From: JAHEGP01 sp963792875
GTDB lineage: Bacteria; Pseudomonadota; Gammaproteobacteria; Pseudomonadales; JAHEGP01
Length of the DNA stretch: 64,000 bases
Assembly (NCBI GenBank): GCA_963792875.1
Contig: CAWBXV010000002.1
Location: forward strand, 558,001 to 622,000
Reading direction: 5' to 3'
Shown in pieces: positions 36,520 to 45,437 of this stretch. Within the stretch, counting starts at the first letter, position 1, and each line of letters starts with the position of its first letter. The notes beneath the pieces are model-generated. The model was not told where the DNA came from. It saw nothing but the letters and a program-made list of their open reading frames with translations, and did not search any database. The position numbers and the translations under genes are program-made.

Positions 36520-37825
36520 ACGCCAGCCGCCGGCATCCACTGCCGGCCAACCCCGCACCATCGACCGCATCAACGCCGGTCTGGCGCGCCGCTATGCGCG
36601 CGAGCGACGCTTCCGGCGGCTCGGGCGGCTGGCAGTGTTCACCGGCATCGGCTTCGTGTCGATTCTGTTCATCGACATCTTCCTCAAGGGCCATACGGCG
36701 TTCCGGCAGACGGTGATCCGCCTGGACATCGCCTACGACCCGGCAGTGATCGATCCGGCAGGTAGCGGCGACCCGGCGCAGCTGCTGCGGGCCGACTACT
36801 TCGGCCTGGTCAAGCAGGCACTGCGCGAGCGCTTCCCGGAAGCCACCGACCGCCGCGTCCTGCGCGAGCTCTACCGCCTGGTGAGCCAGGGCGCCGCCCT
36901 GACGCTGAGGGACCAGGTCGCACGCGACCCCGCGATCATCGGGACCCGGCAGTCCGTGTGGCTGCTGGCCGGCGACGACATCGACATGCTGATCAAGGGA
37001 CATATCGACCGCTTCACCCCCGCGTCCAGCCGGCGCGTCTCCGACCGGACGCTCGCCTGGGTGGACAGTCTGGCGGCCGCCGGCAGCATCGACCGGCGCT
37101 TCAACCTGAATTTCTTCCTGGCGGGGGACTCGCGGCAGCCGGAGATGGCCGGCATCGCCGGCGCGCTCAAGGGTTCCTTCTACACGCTGGCGCTGACCCT
37201 GCTGTTGTCCTTCCCGATCGGCGTGGGGGCGGCGCTCTATCTGGAGGAGTTCGCGCCGCGCAACCGCTGGACCGACCTGATCGAGGTCAACATCAATAAT
37301 CTGGCGGCAGTGCCGTCCATCATCTTCGGCCTGCTGGGCCTCGCGGTGTTCATCAACTTTTTCGGCGTGCCGCGTTCGACGCCGCTGGTTGGCGCGCTGG
37401 TGCTGACCCTGATGACACTGCCCACCATCATCATCGCCAGCCGCTCGGCACTGCGGTCGGTGCCGCCATCCATCAGAGACGGCGCCCTGGGAGTGGGCGC
37501 GTCGCCACTGCAGACGCAGCTGCATCACGTGCTGCCACTGGCACTGCCGGGGATGCTCACCGGGACCATCATCGGCATGGCGCAGGCGCTGGGCGAGACC
37601 GCCCCGCTGCTGATGATCGGCATGATCGCCTTCATCGCCGACCCGCCGTCAGGGATCACCGACCCGGCGACGGTGCTGCCGGTGCAGATCTATCTCTGGG
37701 CGGACAGCCCCGAGCGGGCATTCGTTGAGCGCACGTCCGCCGCCATCATGGTGCTGCTGGGCTTTCTGGTCGCCATGAACCTGCTGGCGGTGATGCTGCG
37801 CAGAAAATTTGAGCGCCGCTGGTAG
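36512..37825 (+). CDS. pstA: Phosphate ABC transporter permease PstA
   Basis: A 437-residue permease with an N-terminal DUF3333-type extension of about 200 residues (one TM helix, then a periplasmic domain including DRRVLREL). The transmembrane core follows with the coupling loop GALGVGASPLQTQLHHVLPL. The 8-bp overlap with pstC gives the start. Long N-terminal regions in both permeases are a shared feature of this Pst subtype. Confidence 0.93.
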   Translation: MNRRQPPASTAGQPRTIDRINAGLARRYARERRFRRLGRLAVFTGIGFVSILFIDIFLKGHTAFRQTVIRLDIAYDPAVIDPAGSGDPAQLLRADYFGLVKQALRERFPEATDRRVLRELYRLVSQGAALTLRDQVARDPAIIGTRQSVWLLAGDDIDMLIKGHIDRFTPASSRRVSDRTLAWVDSLAAAGSIDRRFNLNFFLAGDSRQPEMAGIAGALKGSFYTLALTLLLSFPIGVGAALYLEEFAPRNRWTDLIEVNINNLAAVPSIIFGLLGLAVFINFFGVPRSTPLVGALVLTLMTLPTIIIASRSALRSVPPSIRDGALGVGASPLQTQLHHVLPLALPGMLTGTIIGMAQALGETAPLLMIGMIAFIADPPSGITDPATVLPVQIYLWADSPERAFVERTSAAIMVLLGFLVAMNLLAVMLRRKFERRW

Positions 37826-37882
37826 GCGATCCGGCGGACCCGAAAATCGCGTGCCGAACCCAAACGTGGAGAGACCCAGAAG

Positions 37883-38752
37883 ATGATCGACAGCGCCCTG
37901 CCGGTTCCGGACCGGAACCGGCCTCCTGCCCTCAGCGACAGCCGCGCACCGGCTGCGCCGCAGCCGACCGCCACCGTGGGCGAAATCCACTGCGCCGACC
38001 CGCGGCTGCTGTGTCGGAACGTCAACGTGCACTATGGCCTCGCCCATGCCATCAGAAACGTCAGTCTGGACATCGGACGCAATGAGGTGCTGGCCATGAT
38101 CGGCCCATCGGGCTGCGGCAAGTCGACCTTTCTGCGCTGCCTCAACCGCATGAACGACACCATCGACAATTGCCGTGTGACCGGTGAGATTCTGTTGGAC
38201 GGGCAGGACATCTATGCCGGCGACATCGACGTCGTGCCCCTGCGGGCGCAGGTCGGCATGGTCTTCCAGAAGCCCAATCCCTTCCCGAAGTCGGTCTATG
38301 AGAATGTCGCCTACGGTCCCCGCATCCACGGCCTGGCCCGCAGCAAGCGGGATCTCGACGAGATCGTCGAGCGCAGCCTGCTGCGCGCGGCGCTGTGGGA
38401 CGAGGTCAAGGACCGGCTGCATGAGCCGGGCACCGGCTTGTCCGGCGGACAGCAGCAGCGCCTCTGCATCGCCCGCGCCATTTCGGTGTCGCCGGAGGTG
38501 ATTCTGATGGACGAACCCTGCTCGGCCCTGGACCCCATCGCCACGGCGCGGGTGGAGGAACTCATCGACGAACTGCGGGAGAGCTACACCATCGTCATCG
38601 TGACCCATTCCATGCAGCAGGCCGCGCGGGTGTCGCAGCGCACCGCCTACTTTCACCTGGGCGACCTGATCGAGGTCGGCACGACCGACGACGTGTTCAC
38701 CCGGCCGTCGCACCGGCTGACGGAAGACTACATCACCGGTCGCTTCGGATAG
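37883..38752 (+). CDS. pstB: Phosphate ABC transporter ATP-binding protein
   Basis: A 289-residue ABC ATPase energising PstSCA. It has Walker A GPSGCGKS, Q-loop VFQKPNPFPKS, signature LSGGQQQR, Walker B VILMDEP and H-loop VTHSMQQA. The N-terminal 40 residues (Pro/Ala-rich) precede the conserved domain; a shorter start is possible, but GGAGAG lies before the ATG at 37883. It is 57 bp after pstA. Confidence 0.95.
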   Translation: MIDSALPVPDRNRPPALSDSRAPAAPQPTATVGEIHCADPRLLCRNVNVHYGLAHAIRNVSLDIGRNEVLAMIGPSGCGKSTFLRCLNRMNDTIDNCRVTGEILLDGQDIYAGDIDVVPLRAQVGMVFQKPNPFPKSVYENVAYGPRIHGLARSKRDLDEIVERSLLRAALWDEVKDRLHEPGTGLSGGQQQRLCIARAISVSPEVILMDEPCSALDPIATARVEELIDELRESYTIVIVTHSMQQAARVSQRTAYFHLGDLIEVGTTDDVFTRPSHRLTEDYITGRFG

Positions 38753-38770
38753 AACGGGAGTCACACCGAC

Positions 38771-39538
38771 ATGGCCTACACCACACAGCAACACATCGTG
38801 CAGCGCTTCGACAGCGAGCTGAATCAGGTCGCCGCTCTGGTCGACCAAATGGGCCGCCTGGCCCTCGATCAGCTGCGACGGAGCCTGGCATCGCTGCACA
38901 ACGAAGACGCCGCCGATGCCCACGCCATCATCGCCCGCGACAAGCTGATCAATGATCTGGACGTGCAGATCGACGAGCAGATCTTCCGCTTGATAGCGCG
39001 CCGGCAGCCCCTGGCAAAAGACCTGCGCGAAATTCTGGCGCTGGGCAAGATCGTGGCGGATCTGGAGCGCGCCGGCGACGAGACCCGCAAGATCGCCGGG
39101 CTGACAGTGCGCTTCTACGAGGGGGAGAGCCACCCGCCCGGCGAGCCGATTCTGCGGGATATCCACACCATGGCCGCCTATGTCTGCAACATGATGGAGG
39201 CCAGCCTGGCGGCGTTTGCGGGCCTGGACGTCGAGCGCGCGGTCGCCGTGCTGCGGCTGGGCGATGGGCTCGAGGGAGAATTCCGCTCCACGCTGCGGCG
39301 CCTGAGCACCTTCATCATGGAGGACGCGCGCAACGTCGGCTACTTCGTGGACATCGTGCTGGGCATCCGCGCCCTGGACCGCTTCGGCGTCCACGCCAAG
39401 AACATCGCCGGCCATGTCATCTTTCTGGCCGCTGGCGAGGACGTGCGCCATCTCGGCGCAGACGCCGTACAGCACCTGCTTGACGGGCGCCCGCCCGCAG
39501 CGGTGCTCGACCCGGGCGCCGATGCCGGCCCGTCGTGA
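38771..39538 (+). CDS. phoU: Phosphate transport regulator PhoU
   Basis: A 255-residue all-helical PhoU with two tandem three-helix repeats. Metal-cluster-type E/DxxxD motifs appear as ADLERAGDETRKIA in the first repeat; the second repeat reads MEDARNVGYFVDIVLGIRALDRFGVHAKNIA. It represses the Pho response through PstB and PhoR. It lies 18 bp after pstB and ends the operon. No phoB or phoR gene is in the window. The C-terminal 20 residues are low-complexity (PPAAVLDPGADAGPS). Confidence 0.93.
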   Translation: MAYTTQQHIVQRFDSELNQVAALVDQMGRLALDQLRRSLASLHNEDAADAHAIIARDKLINDLDVQIDEQIFRLIARRQPLAKDLREILALGKIVADLERAGDETRKIAGLTVRFYEGESHPPGEPILRDIHTMAAYVCNMMEASLAAFAGLDVERAVAVLRLGDGLEGEFRSTLRRLSTFIMEDARNVGYFVDIVLGIRALDRFGVHAKNIAGHVIFLAAGEDVRHLGADAVQHLLDGRPPAAVLDPGADAGPS

Positions 39539-39553
39539 CCGGGGGGGCCGCGG

Positions 39554-41983
39554 TCAGTAGATCACGCGCCCGGCCACCAGGCGCCGATAGCGTTCGTCCG
39601 ACAGGCCCAGCAGCCCCTTGAACACGCGCTCGTTGTCGCGGCCCAGCAGCGGCCCCGGCGCGACCTCGACCGGGGTGGCGCTCAGCTTCACGTAGGGCCC
39701 GTAGAGAGTCTCGGCAAAGCCCAGCGGGTGCCTCACCTCGATGAACGTGCCGCGCGCGCGGTAGTGCGGGCAGGCCAGCAGGTCCGCGACGCCGTAGACC
39801 GGGGCGGCGGCCACACCGCGGCCCTGCAGCCGCTCGGCCAGAGCGCGGTCGTCGAACTGCGAGGTCCACGCGGCAAGCTGCGCGTGCAGGCGGTCGACGC
39901 CGGCCAGGCGCCGCGCCGCGGTGTCGTAGTCCGCCGCCCACCGCGGTCGCCCCAGCGCCGCCCGCAGCGCCTGCCACTCGCCGTCGCCGCCGACGGCGAT
40001 GCTGATCCAGCGGTCCTCGCCGCGGCAGGGAAACACGCCGTGAGGCGCGGCCGCCCCCAGCGGGTGCCCGTTGCCGCGGGGACCGGCGACGCGGCCGTTC
40101 AGCACATAGTCCATATAGGCCGGCCCCAGCAGCTGCATCATCGCCTCCTGCTGGGAGAAGTCGACGTGCTGGCCCTGGCCGCTGCGGTCGCGATGGCGCA
40201 GCGCCGCGAGGGCGGCAAAGGCCGCGAAGATGCCGGCCAGTGGGTCGCTGAAGGCATTCTCCATCGGCACCGGCCCGCCCCCCTGGTACCCCGTCAGGCT
40301 GTCGATGCCGGTGAGCGAGCTGAGGCTGAGGCCGTAGGTGCGCACGTCCCGCAGCGGACCATACAGGCCGGTGGCGGGCATGGACAGCAGCACCAGATCG
40401 CTCCTGGCGCCGCGCAGCTGCTCATAGCCGAGCTGCAGCTTGGCCATGACGCCGGGGCCGAAGTTTTCGATCACCAGGTCGGCCTGGCCCACCAGCTCCA
40501 GCAGCAGCTCGCGGGCCTCGGGCTTTTTCAGGTCGAGGCTGACCGAGCCGTTGCCCGCCCAGCTGGCGTGATTGAACAGGCTGCGCTCAGGGTCCGGACG
40601 GCCCTCGGCGAAGGGGGGGATGTGGCGGGTCATGTCCAGGCGGGCGCGCGACTCGACCTTGATCACGTCCGCCCCCAGCCAGGCCAGGGTCTGGCCCGCC
40701 ACCGGGCCGGCCCAGACCCAGCCGAGGTTGACCACGCGCAGGCCGTGCAGCGGCGCGCGGCCGGCGCCGACGGGACCTTGCCCGCCCGCCGCTGCGTCCC
40801 GCCGGGCTGCCGCGGCGGAACCGGCCCCCTCGCCGAACCCGTCCGCATCGTGCTCGCCCAGGCGCGGCGCCGGCCTGGACGGCCCGCCGGGACAGGCCGG
40901 CAGCTTGAAGGGCGCACCCAGCGCCCTGACCGTGCCAAGGTCGGGGTGCTCGATGTCGACGAAGAACTGCCGGGCCGCCAGGTGCTCCTGCGCGGCCGCC
41001 TCGGCCACGGTGAACACAGCGCTGACCGGGCAGCCCGCCGCCTGGCAGCGCGTCATGATGTCCATCTTGCCATGGCCGCGCGTCCAGGCTTCCAGCAGCG
41101 GATACAGGCGGCCGGCATGGCGGGCCCGCGACTGCATGGTGGCGAAGCGGGGATCGTCGGCCCAGGCCGGGTTGCCCATCACCCGGCGCAGCCCGTCCCA
41201 CTGGGCCGGCTCCAGCGCCAGCACCCACACGTGGCCGTCGCGGCAGGGCAGGATGGTGGCGGGCGCGCCCTGCGCCATGCCCACGCCGGTGCGGGAGGCG
41301 CACACGCCGTCCTGCGCGTAGCCGCCGACGTTGTAGGCACCCACGAAGGTGGCGGCGATGGCCTCGGCGCTGGACACGTCCACCAGCTGGCCGCCGCCCA
41401 CCCGCTCCCGCCCGAGCAGCGCTGCCAGCCCCCAGCTGGCGCCGGCGATGGCGCCATAGTAGTCCGCGGCAAAGGTGCCCTGCTCCAGCGGCGCCTCGCC
41501 GGGCCTGCCACAGTAGCGGCTGCCCGCTCCCGACAAGTGGAAGGCGTTGAGATCGGTGCCCTGCCAGGCGCTGAAGGGACCGGTCTGGCCGAACGGCGTG
41601 ATGGCGATCACCACCAGCGCGGGGTTGGCCGCCGCCAGCGTGGCGTAGTCCAGCCCCCAGGACCGCATCTGCGCGGGCGGGTGGTTGTCGATCAGCACGT
41701 CCGCCCCGCGCAGCAGCTGCAGGAAGCGCTCGCGACCGGCCGCCGTACCGACGTCACAGATCACCGAGCGCTTGTTGGTGTTGTTGATGAAGAACAGCCC
41801 GCTCTTTTCCGGGTGCGGCACATCGCCGGGAAAGGGCCCCAGGCGCCGCGACGCATCGCCGCCGGGCGGCTCCACCTTGATGACATCGGCGCCGAAATCG
41901 GCGAACAGCCTGGCGCAGAAGGGCGCCGAGACCAGCTCGCCGAAATCGACCACCCTGATGCCCGCGAGGGCGCCGTCGCTCAT
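39554..41983 (-). CDS. Doubled CaiB/BaiF type III CoA-transferase
   Basis: An 809-residue protein made of two consecutive type III CoA-transferase domains (about residues 1-380 and 410-809), joined by an Ala/Gly-rich linker. Both start with the family motif: GIRVVDFGELVSAPFCARLFADFGADVIKVE-like in the first (shown in part) and LRVVNLGWVWAGP in the second. Each keeps the aspartate that forms the acyl anhydride: AADYYGAI in domain 1 and FSDPLAGIF in domain 2. It moves CoA between carboxylic acids. Single-gene fusions replace the usual dimer of two chains. It is the last gene of the block beginning with peroxiredoxin, 27 bp after the hydrolase. Confidence 0.9.
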   Translation of the reverse strand: MSDGALAGIRVVDFGELVSAPFCARLFADFGADVIKVEPPGGDASRRLGPFPGDVPHPEKSGLFFINNTNKRSVICDVGTAAGRERFLQLLRGADVLIDNHPPAQMRSWGLDYATLAAANPALVVIAITPFGQTGPFSAWQGTDLNAFHLSGAGSRYCGRPGEAPLEQGTFAADYYGAIAGASWGLAALLGRERVGGGQLVDVSSAEAIAATFVGAYNVGGYAQDGVCASRTGVGMAQGAPATILPCRDGHVWVLALEPAQWDGLRRVMGNPAWADDPRFATMQSRARHAGRLYPLLEAWTRGHGKMDIMTRCQAAGCPVSAVFTVAEAAAQEHLAARQFFVDIEHPDLGTVRALGAPFKLPACPGGPSRPAPRLGEHDADGFGEGAGSAAAARRDAAAGGQGPVGAGRAPLHGLRVVNLGWVWAGPVAGQTLAWLGADVIKVESRARLDMTRHIPPFAEGRPDPERSLFNHASWAGNGSVSLDLKKPEARELLLELVGQADLVIENFGPGVMAKLQLGYEQLRGARSDLVLLSMPATGLYGPLRDVRTYGLSLSSLTGIDSLTGYQGGGPVPMENAFSDPLAGIFAAFAALAALRHRDRSGQGQHVDFSQQEAMMQLLGPAYMDYVLNGRVAGPRGNGHPLGAAAPHGVFPCRGEDRWISIAVGGDGEWQALRAALGRPRWAADYDTAARRLAGVDRLHAQLAAWTSQFDDRALAERLQGRGVAAAPVYGVADLLACPHYRARGTFIEVRHPLGFAETLYGPYVKLSATPVEVAPGPLLGRDNERVFKGLLGLSDERYRRLVAGRVIY

Positions 41984-42010
41984 GCTGTTCCCCCTTGCGC
42001 GCCGCCGCCC

Positions 42011-42874
42011 TCAGGCCTCGGCGCCGGTCAGAAAGGCGGCGGCGACCCGCGCGACCGCGCGGCTCTGCTGCGGATGCACACAGAAGGCGTGCGCGATGTC
42101 GGCCAGGTGGCGGCAGCCGGCCGCGGCCGGCAGCACGGCGACGACTTCCGGCGGTACCCAGAAGTCGTCGCCGGCCAGCACGAACAGGGTGTCCTGCAGC
42201 GGCAGCTCGTGCAGCTGCCCGGCGAGGTCGCGACTGCCGAAGAAGCGCACGTAGTCCGCGATGAGCAGGGCGAAATTATCGAAGAAGGCGCCGCCCCGCA
42301 GGGCCCGGTACACCGGCTCGGCGGCATCGCCCAGCTGCAGGCGCCGGCGCAGCAGGCGCAGCGACAGCCCCTCAGAGGCCAGCAGCCGCCGGAGGGCAGA
42401 GCGCACCGTGCGGTTGATGGCGGGCACCGCCATCGCCTGCAGGAACCGGCGGTTGCGGCCCCTGGGACCGAGAAAGGGACAGATCAGCACCAGCCTGAGC
42501 TGCGGCACCGCCGCGCTCAGTTCGCCGTGCAGCGCGACCGCCACGGCGGCGCCGAGTGAGTGCCCCAGCAGGTACACGCGATCAGCCCGCCGGGACGCGA
42601 CCAGGCCGAGGATCTCATCGCGGTGCCGCTCGACCAGCCGCTCGAGGCTGCGCTGCGACTCGATGCGCGCACTGGCAGGCTCCTGCCCGTAGTGCGTGAG
42701 CGTGACCGCCGCGCTGCAGCCGGTGAACGCCTTCAGGCTGTCGACGAAGCCGTCGTAGATGCCGGGAATGGACGGATTGCCGGGCAGCAGCACCACGAGG
42801 GCGCTGTCCCCGGTCCCGCCGGCCTCCCTGCCAGACACCGGCAGCTCAGCCCTCGAAGGCCTTGCGCGGCGCAC
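42011..42874 (-). CDS. Alpha/beta hydrolase, lipid-droplet-associated hydrolase (LDAH)-like
   Basis: A serine hydrolase of up to 287 residues. The signature LPGNPSIPGIYDGF is that of the LDAH/C2orf43-like family, which acts on sterol or neutral lipid esters. The nucleophile is Ser106 in LLGHSLGAA; Asp in LAGDDFWVPPE and His in IAHAFCVHP complete the triad. The start is uncertain. The GTG/ATG-type start at 42874 overlaps the peroxiredoxin gene by 29 bp; an in-frame GTG at 42838, 8 bp beyond that gene's stop, is an attractive alternative. It lies between peroxiredoxin and a CoA-transferase on the same strand, which suits a lipid-release role. Confidence 0.8.
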   Translation of the reverse strand: MRRARPSRAELPVSGREAGGTGDSALVVLLPGNPSIPGIYDGFVDSLKAFTGCSAAVTLTHYGQEPASARIESQRSLERLVERHRDEILGLVASRRADRVYLLGHSLGAAVAVALHGELSAAVPQLRLVLICPFLGPRGRNRRFLQAMAVPAINRTVRSALRRLLASEGLSLRLLRRRLQLGDAAEPVYRALRGGAFFDNFALLIADYVRFFGSRDLAGQLHELPLQDTLFVLAGDDFWVPPEVVAVLPAAAGCRHLADIAHAFCVHPQQSRAVARVAAAFLTGAEA

Positions 42875-43418
42875 TCGCCGCAGGCGCCGCCGCGCCTCTG
42901 AGGTAGGCCAGCATGGTATCGGCGTCCGACACTTCGAAGGGGTCGGTCGGGCACTGGTCGCCGAAGTCCGGCTCGATAAACATCTTCTCTATCTGGCAAT
43001 CGTTGACCAGCATCGAATAGCGCCAGGAGCGCATGCCGAAACCGATGTTGGACTTGTCCACCAGCATGCCCATCTTGCGGGTAAATTCGCCGTTGCCATC
43101 CGGCAGCAGGAAGATGTTCTGGTTGCCCTGCTGCTTGCCCCACTGAAACATCACGAACGCGTCGTTGACCGAAACGCAGATGATCGCATCGACGCCTTCG
43201 GCCTGGAACTCGGCGTAGAGTTCGTCGTAACGCGGCAGGTGGGTGGACGAGCAGGTCGGCGTAAAGGCGCCGGGCAGAGAGAACACCACGACCTTCTTGC
43301 CGCCGAACAGCTCCTCGGTCGTGCGCGGCTGCCAGCGGTAGGGGTTGGGACCCTCCACCGACTCGTCGCGCACCCGGGTCATGAATGTCACGTGCGGAAC
43401 GCTACCTGTAGCGATCAT
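42846..43418 (-). CDS. Peroxiredoxin (Prx5/AhpE-like, atypical)
   Basis: A 190-residue thiol peroxidase of the Prx5 group. The peroxidatic cysteine is Cys56 in LPGAFTPTCSSTHLP. Two later cysteines (NDCQIEK and GDQCPTD) could resolve it. It reduces hydrogen peroxide or lipid peroxides using glutathione or thioredoxin. The ATG at 43418 has a near-perfect GGAGGTGATT ribosome site; a GTG two codons upstream is rejected. Its upstream region is unusually AT-rich with repeats at 43516-43553, probably its regulatory region. Confidence 0.92.
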   Translation of the reverse strand: MIATGSVPHVTFMTRVRDESVEGPNPYRWQPRTTEELFGGKKVVVFSLPGAFTPTCSSTHLPRYDELYAEFQAEGVDAIICVSVNDAFVMFQWGKQQGNQNIFLLPDGNGEFTRKMGMLVDKSNIGFGMRSWRYSMLVNDCQIEKMFIEPDFGDQCPTDPFEVSDADTMLAYLRGAAAPAASAPRKAFEG

Positions 43419-43515
43419 AATCACCTCCGTTCAGACTGCAGCCCTGTCAGATTCGCCTGCGGCAACCGGGCTGGATGGGTTACCCATTGACTCGACACCA
43501 TGATACGGCAGATGG

Positions 43516-43553
43516 AAAATAGATAAAATTGAATAAAATAGATCGCACCGATC
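43516..43553. promoter_or_regulatory. AT-rich repeat region upstream of the peroxiredoxin gene
   Basis: Two identical direct copies of AAAATAGAT (43516-43524 and 43535-43543) are spaced 19 bp apart. The second runs into an inverted repeat GATCG-CAC-CGATC (43541-43553). The patch stands out in otherwise GC-rich DNA. A T-run on the minus strand at about 43564-43569 could also end the upstream dehydrogenase transcript, but I see no good stem before it. Confidence 0.4.
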
Positions 43554-43703
43554 GCTTTTATTGAAAAAACCCCGGCCAAGGCGGCGATGGGTCAACGCCG
43601 ACAGAGCGGCACCATCGCCCCGTGGAGCGCGCAGGCGCCACGGTACCGCCCGCCCCGGGCGCCAGCCGCGCTGGCGGACACCAGGGGCGCCGCCAAGGCA
43701 AAC

Positions 43704-44867
43704 TCACGCCACCGTGAACGGATCGGGGATGGTCTTGCCCTCGCGATCCAGCACCTCCGCAGCCACCAGCTTTTCGAGGTAGCGCGTATCCCACCAGTTG
43801 AGCTGCATCTGCTTGGCGCGGCGGAAGAACAACTGGATGTCATACTCCAGCGTGAAGCCGTAACCACCGTGGATCTGCTCGCACTTGGCCGTGGTGTTGC
43901 GGAAGGTGTTGCAGGCGAACAGCTTGGCCATCGGCGCAAGGCGCTCGATGGGGCGGCCCTGCGCGTGATTCCACGCGGCCTCCAGCACCAGCACCTTGGC
44001 CCCCTCGATCTCGGTGGAACAATCCGCCATGTAGTGCGCCAGCGCCTGGAACGCCGCCAGCGGCTTGTCGAACTGCTGGCGCTCCTTGGAATACTTCACC
44101 GTGATCTCCAGGGCGCGGGCGGCCCCGCCCACCGCCTGCGCGGCCTGCAGGATGGCGCCCTCGTACATGCACGCCTGCCAGGTGTGCCAGCCGCTGCCGG
44201 CCGCGCCGATGCGCTGCCCGGCGGTGGCGGCAACATCGGTGAAGGTCACCTGGTACTGGGTGTCGGAGGCCATCGACAGCTGCTGTTCCAGTGCCACGCC
44301 CGGCGCGTCCCGGTCGATCAGAAACAGATCGACGGCCGCGGCCGCGTCACCGGTTCTGGCCAGCACCAGCAGCTTGTCCGCCGCCTTGCCGTAAAACACG
44401 TGGCGTTTGACGCCGTTGAGCCGGAAGCCGTCGCCGGCGGCCTCGGCCCGCAGCTGTACGCCCTCGGGGCCGAAACCGCGGTCGGGCTCGAGCCACGCCG
44501 GGGTGGCGATCAGCTCACCGGCGCCCAGGGCGGGAAGCCACTCGCCCTTCTGCGCCTCGCTGCCGGCCTTGACGATCGCGGACAGCACCATGACGGTGCT
44601 GACGAAGTGTGGCCCGGGAGCCAGCGCGCGCCCAAGCTCCTCGTAGATGACCGCGCAATCGACCATATTGAAGCCCATGCCGCCATATTCTTCCGGCAGC
44701 AACATGCCCAGCACGCCGGTCTCCTTGAGCTGGTTCCACAGGCTTCCGGGGACGCCCATGGGATCGTTTTCCAGCGCCCTGACGGTTTCCAGCGTACCGT
44801 GCTTTTCGCACACATTGCGCATCATGTCGCGCAGGATGTTCTGCTCTTCGGTGAATATCAGGTCCAT
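43704..44867 (-). CDS. Acyl-CoA dehydrogenase, short form, MCAD-type catalytic Glu not conserved
   Basis: A 387-residue acyl-CoA dehydrogenase-fold protein (MDLIFTEEQNILRDMM start). It has the typical middle and C-terminal helical domains, including RQQFDKPLAAFQALAHYMAD and QIHGGYGFTLEYD. Where most family members have YEGT with the catalytic glutamate, it reads QLNWWDTRYL. It may therefore depend on a partner subunit, as in actinobacterial heterotetrameric steroid dehydrogenases; the other dehydrogenase of this operon (47199-48380) is the obvious partner. It lies 81 bp after the MaoC gene on the same strand. Confidence 0.85.
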   Translation of the reverse strand: MDLIFTEEQNILRDMMRNVCEKHGTLETVRALENDPMGVPGSLWNQLKETGVLGMLLPEEYGGMGFNMVDCAVIYEELGRALAPGPHFVSTVMVLSAIVKAGSEAQKGEWLPALGAGELIATPAWLEPDRGFGPEGVQLRAEAAGDGFRLNGVKRHVFYGKAADKLLVLARTGDAAAAVDLFLIDRDAPGVALEQQLSMASDTQYQVTFTDVAATAGQRIGAAGSGWHTWQACMYEGAILQAAQAVGGAARALEITVKYSKERQQFDKPLAAFQALAHYMADCSTEIEGAKVLVLEAAWNHAQGRPIERLAPMAKLFACNTFRNTTAKCEQIHGGYGFTLEYDIQLFFRRAKQMQLNWWDTRYLEKLVAAEVLDREGKTIPDPFTVA

Positions 44868-44948
44868 GAAAATGTCCTCGTGATCTCTGTACGGAATTGT
44901 CGATCTAACGCGTTAAGTTTGCTTCGGCGCGTCGGCACCGGGCCGGGG

Positions 44949-45437
44949 TCAAGGCCGCCACTGGTCGCCCTTGCGCTGCCAGGGGTTGTCGTTGGCATCC
45001 AGCGGCACGGCCACACGCGCCTTACAGGAGGTGGAGACGGCGCCATCGACCAGCACGGCCAGGTCGAGGTCGACCCAGCAGCAACCGGTGTCGTCGGTGC
45101 CGATGCCCTCGACACTGCCCTGCAGCACCATGCGGTCACCCGGGAACACCGAACTGCTCATCTTGAACTTCATGCGCCCGAGGCGGCCCTTGGGACCGGT
45201 CCAGTCGGTGACGTAGCGCTCGAACCAGGCGGCGTTGTTGGGCGTGTTGATGAAGATGTCCTTGAGCCCGTTGCGGTTGATGGCGAAGTCCTTGTCGTGG
45301 TGCATCGGGCGCCAGTCGCGGCTGGCCATGGCGCCCAGCACCACGGTGGTGGCGGTGACGTCCTGGCTCAGCGGCGGCAGCTGCTGGCCCACCTGTATCT
45401 GATCCGCTGTCAGGCTCTCGACGGCTGCGCTGCTCAT
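44949..45437 (-). CDS. MaoC-like hot-dog hydratase subunit
   Basis: A 162-residue hot-dog-fold protein. The segment ASRDWRPMHHDKDFA supplies the Asp and His of the hydratase-2/MaoC active site, so this is probably the catalytic half. It would hydrate an enoyl-CoA with R-stereochemistry. Its start overlaps the stop of the preceding hot-dog gene by 4 bp. Paired short MaoC genes of this kind form heteromeric hydratases in steroid side-chain degradation (ChsH1-ChsH2); equivalence here is inference. Confidence 0.85.
   Translation of the reverse strand: MSSAAVESLTADQIQVGQQLPPLSQDVTATTVVLGAMASRDWRPMHHDKDFAINRNGLKDIFINTPNNAAWFERYVTDWTGPKGRLGRMKFKMSSSVFPGDRMVLQGSVEGIGTDDTGCCWVDLDLAVLVDGAVSTSCKARVAVPLDANDNPWQRKGDQWRP

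Noticed and set aside
39728..42559. 943-codon plus-strand open frame opposite the doubled CoA-transferase and hydrolase
   Set aside because: Crosses two real minus-strand genes and is Gln/Arg/His-rich without motifs; a high-GC shadow frame.
43560..43600. T-run on the minus strand after the acyl-CoA dehydrogenase as an intrinsic terminator
   Set aside because: No stem of useful length immediately precedes the T-run; only a 5-bp stem farther away.
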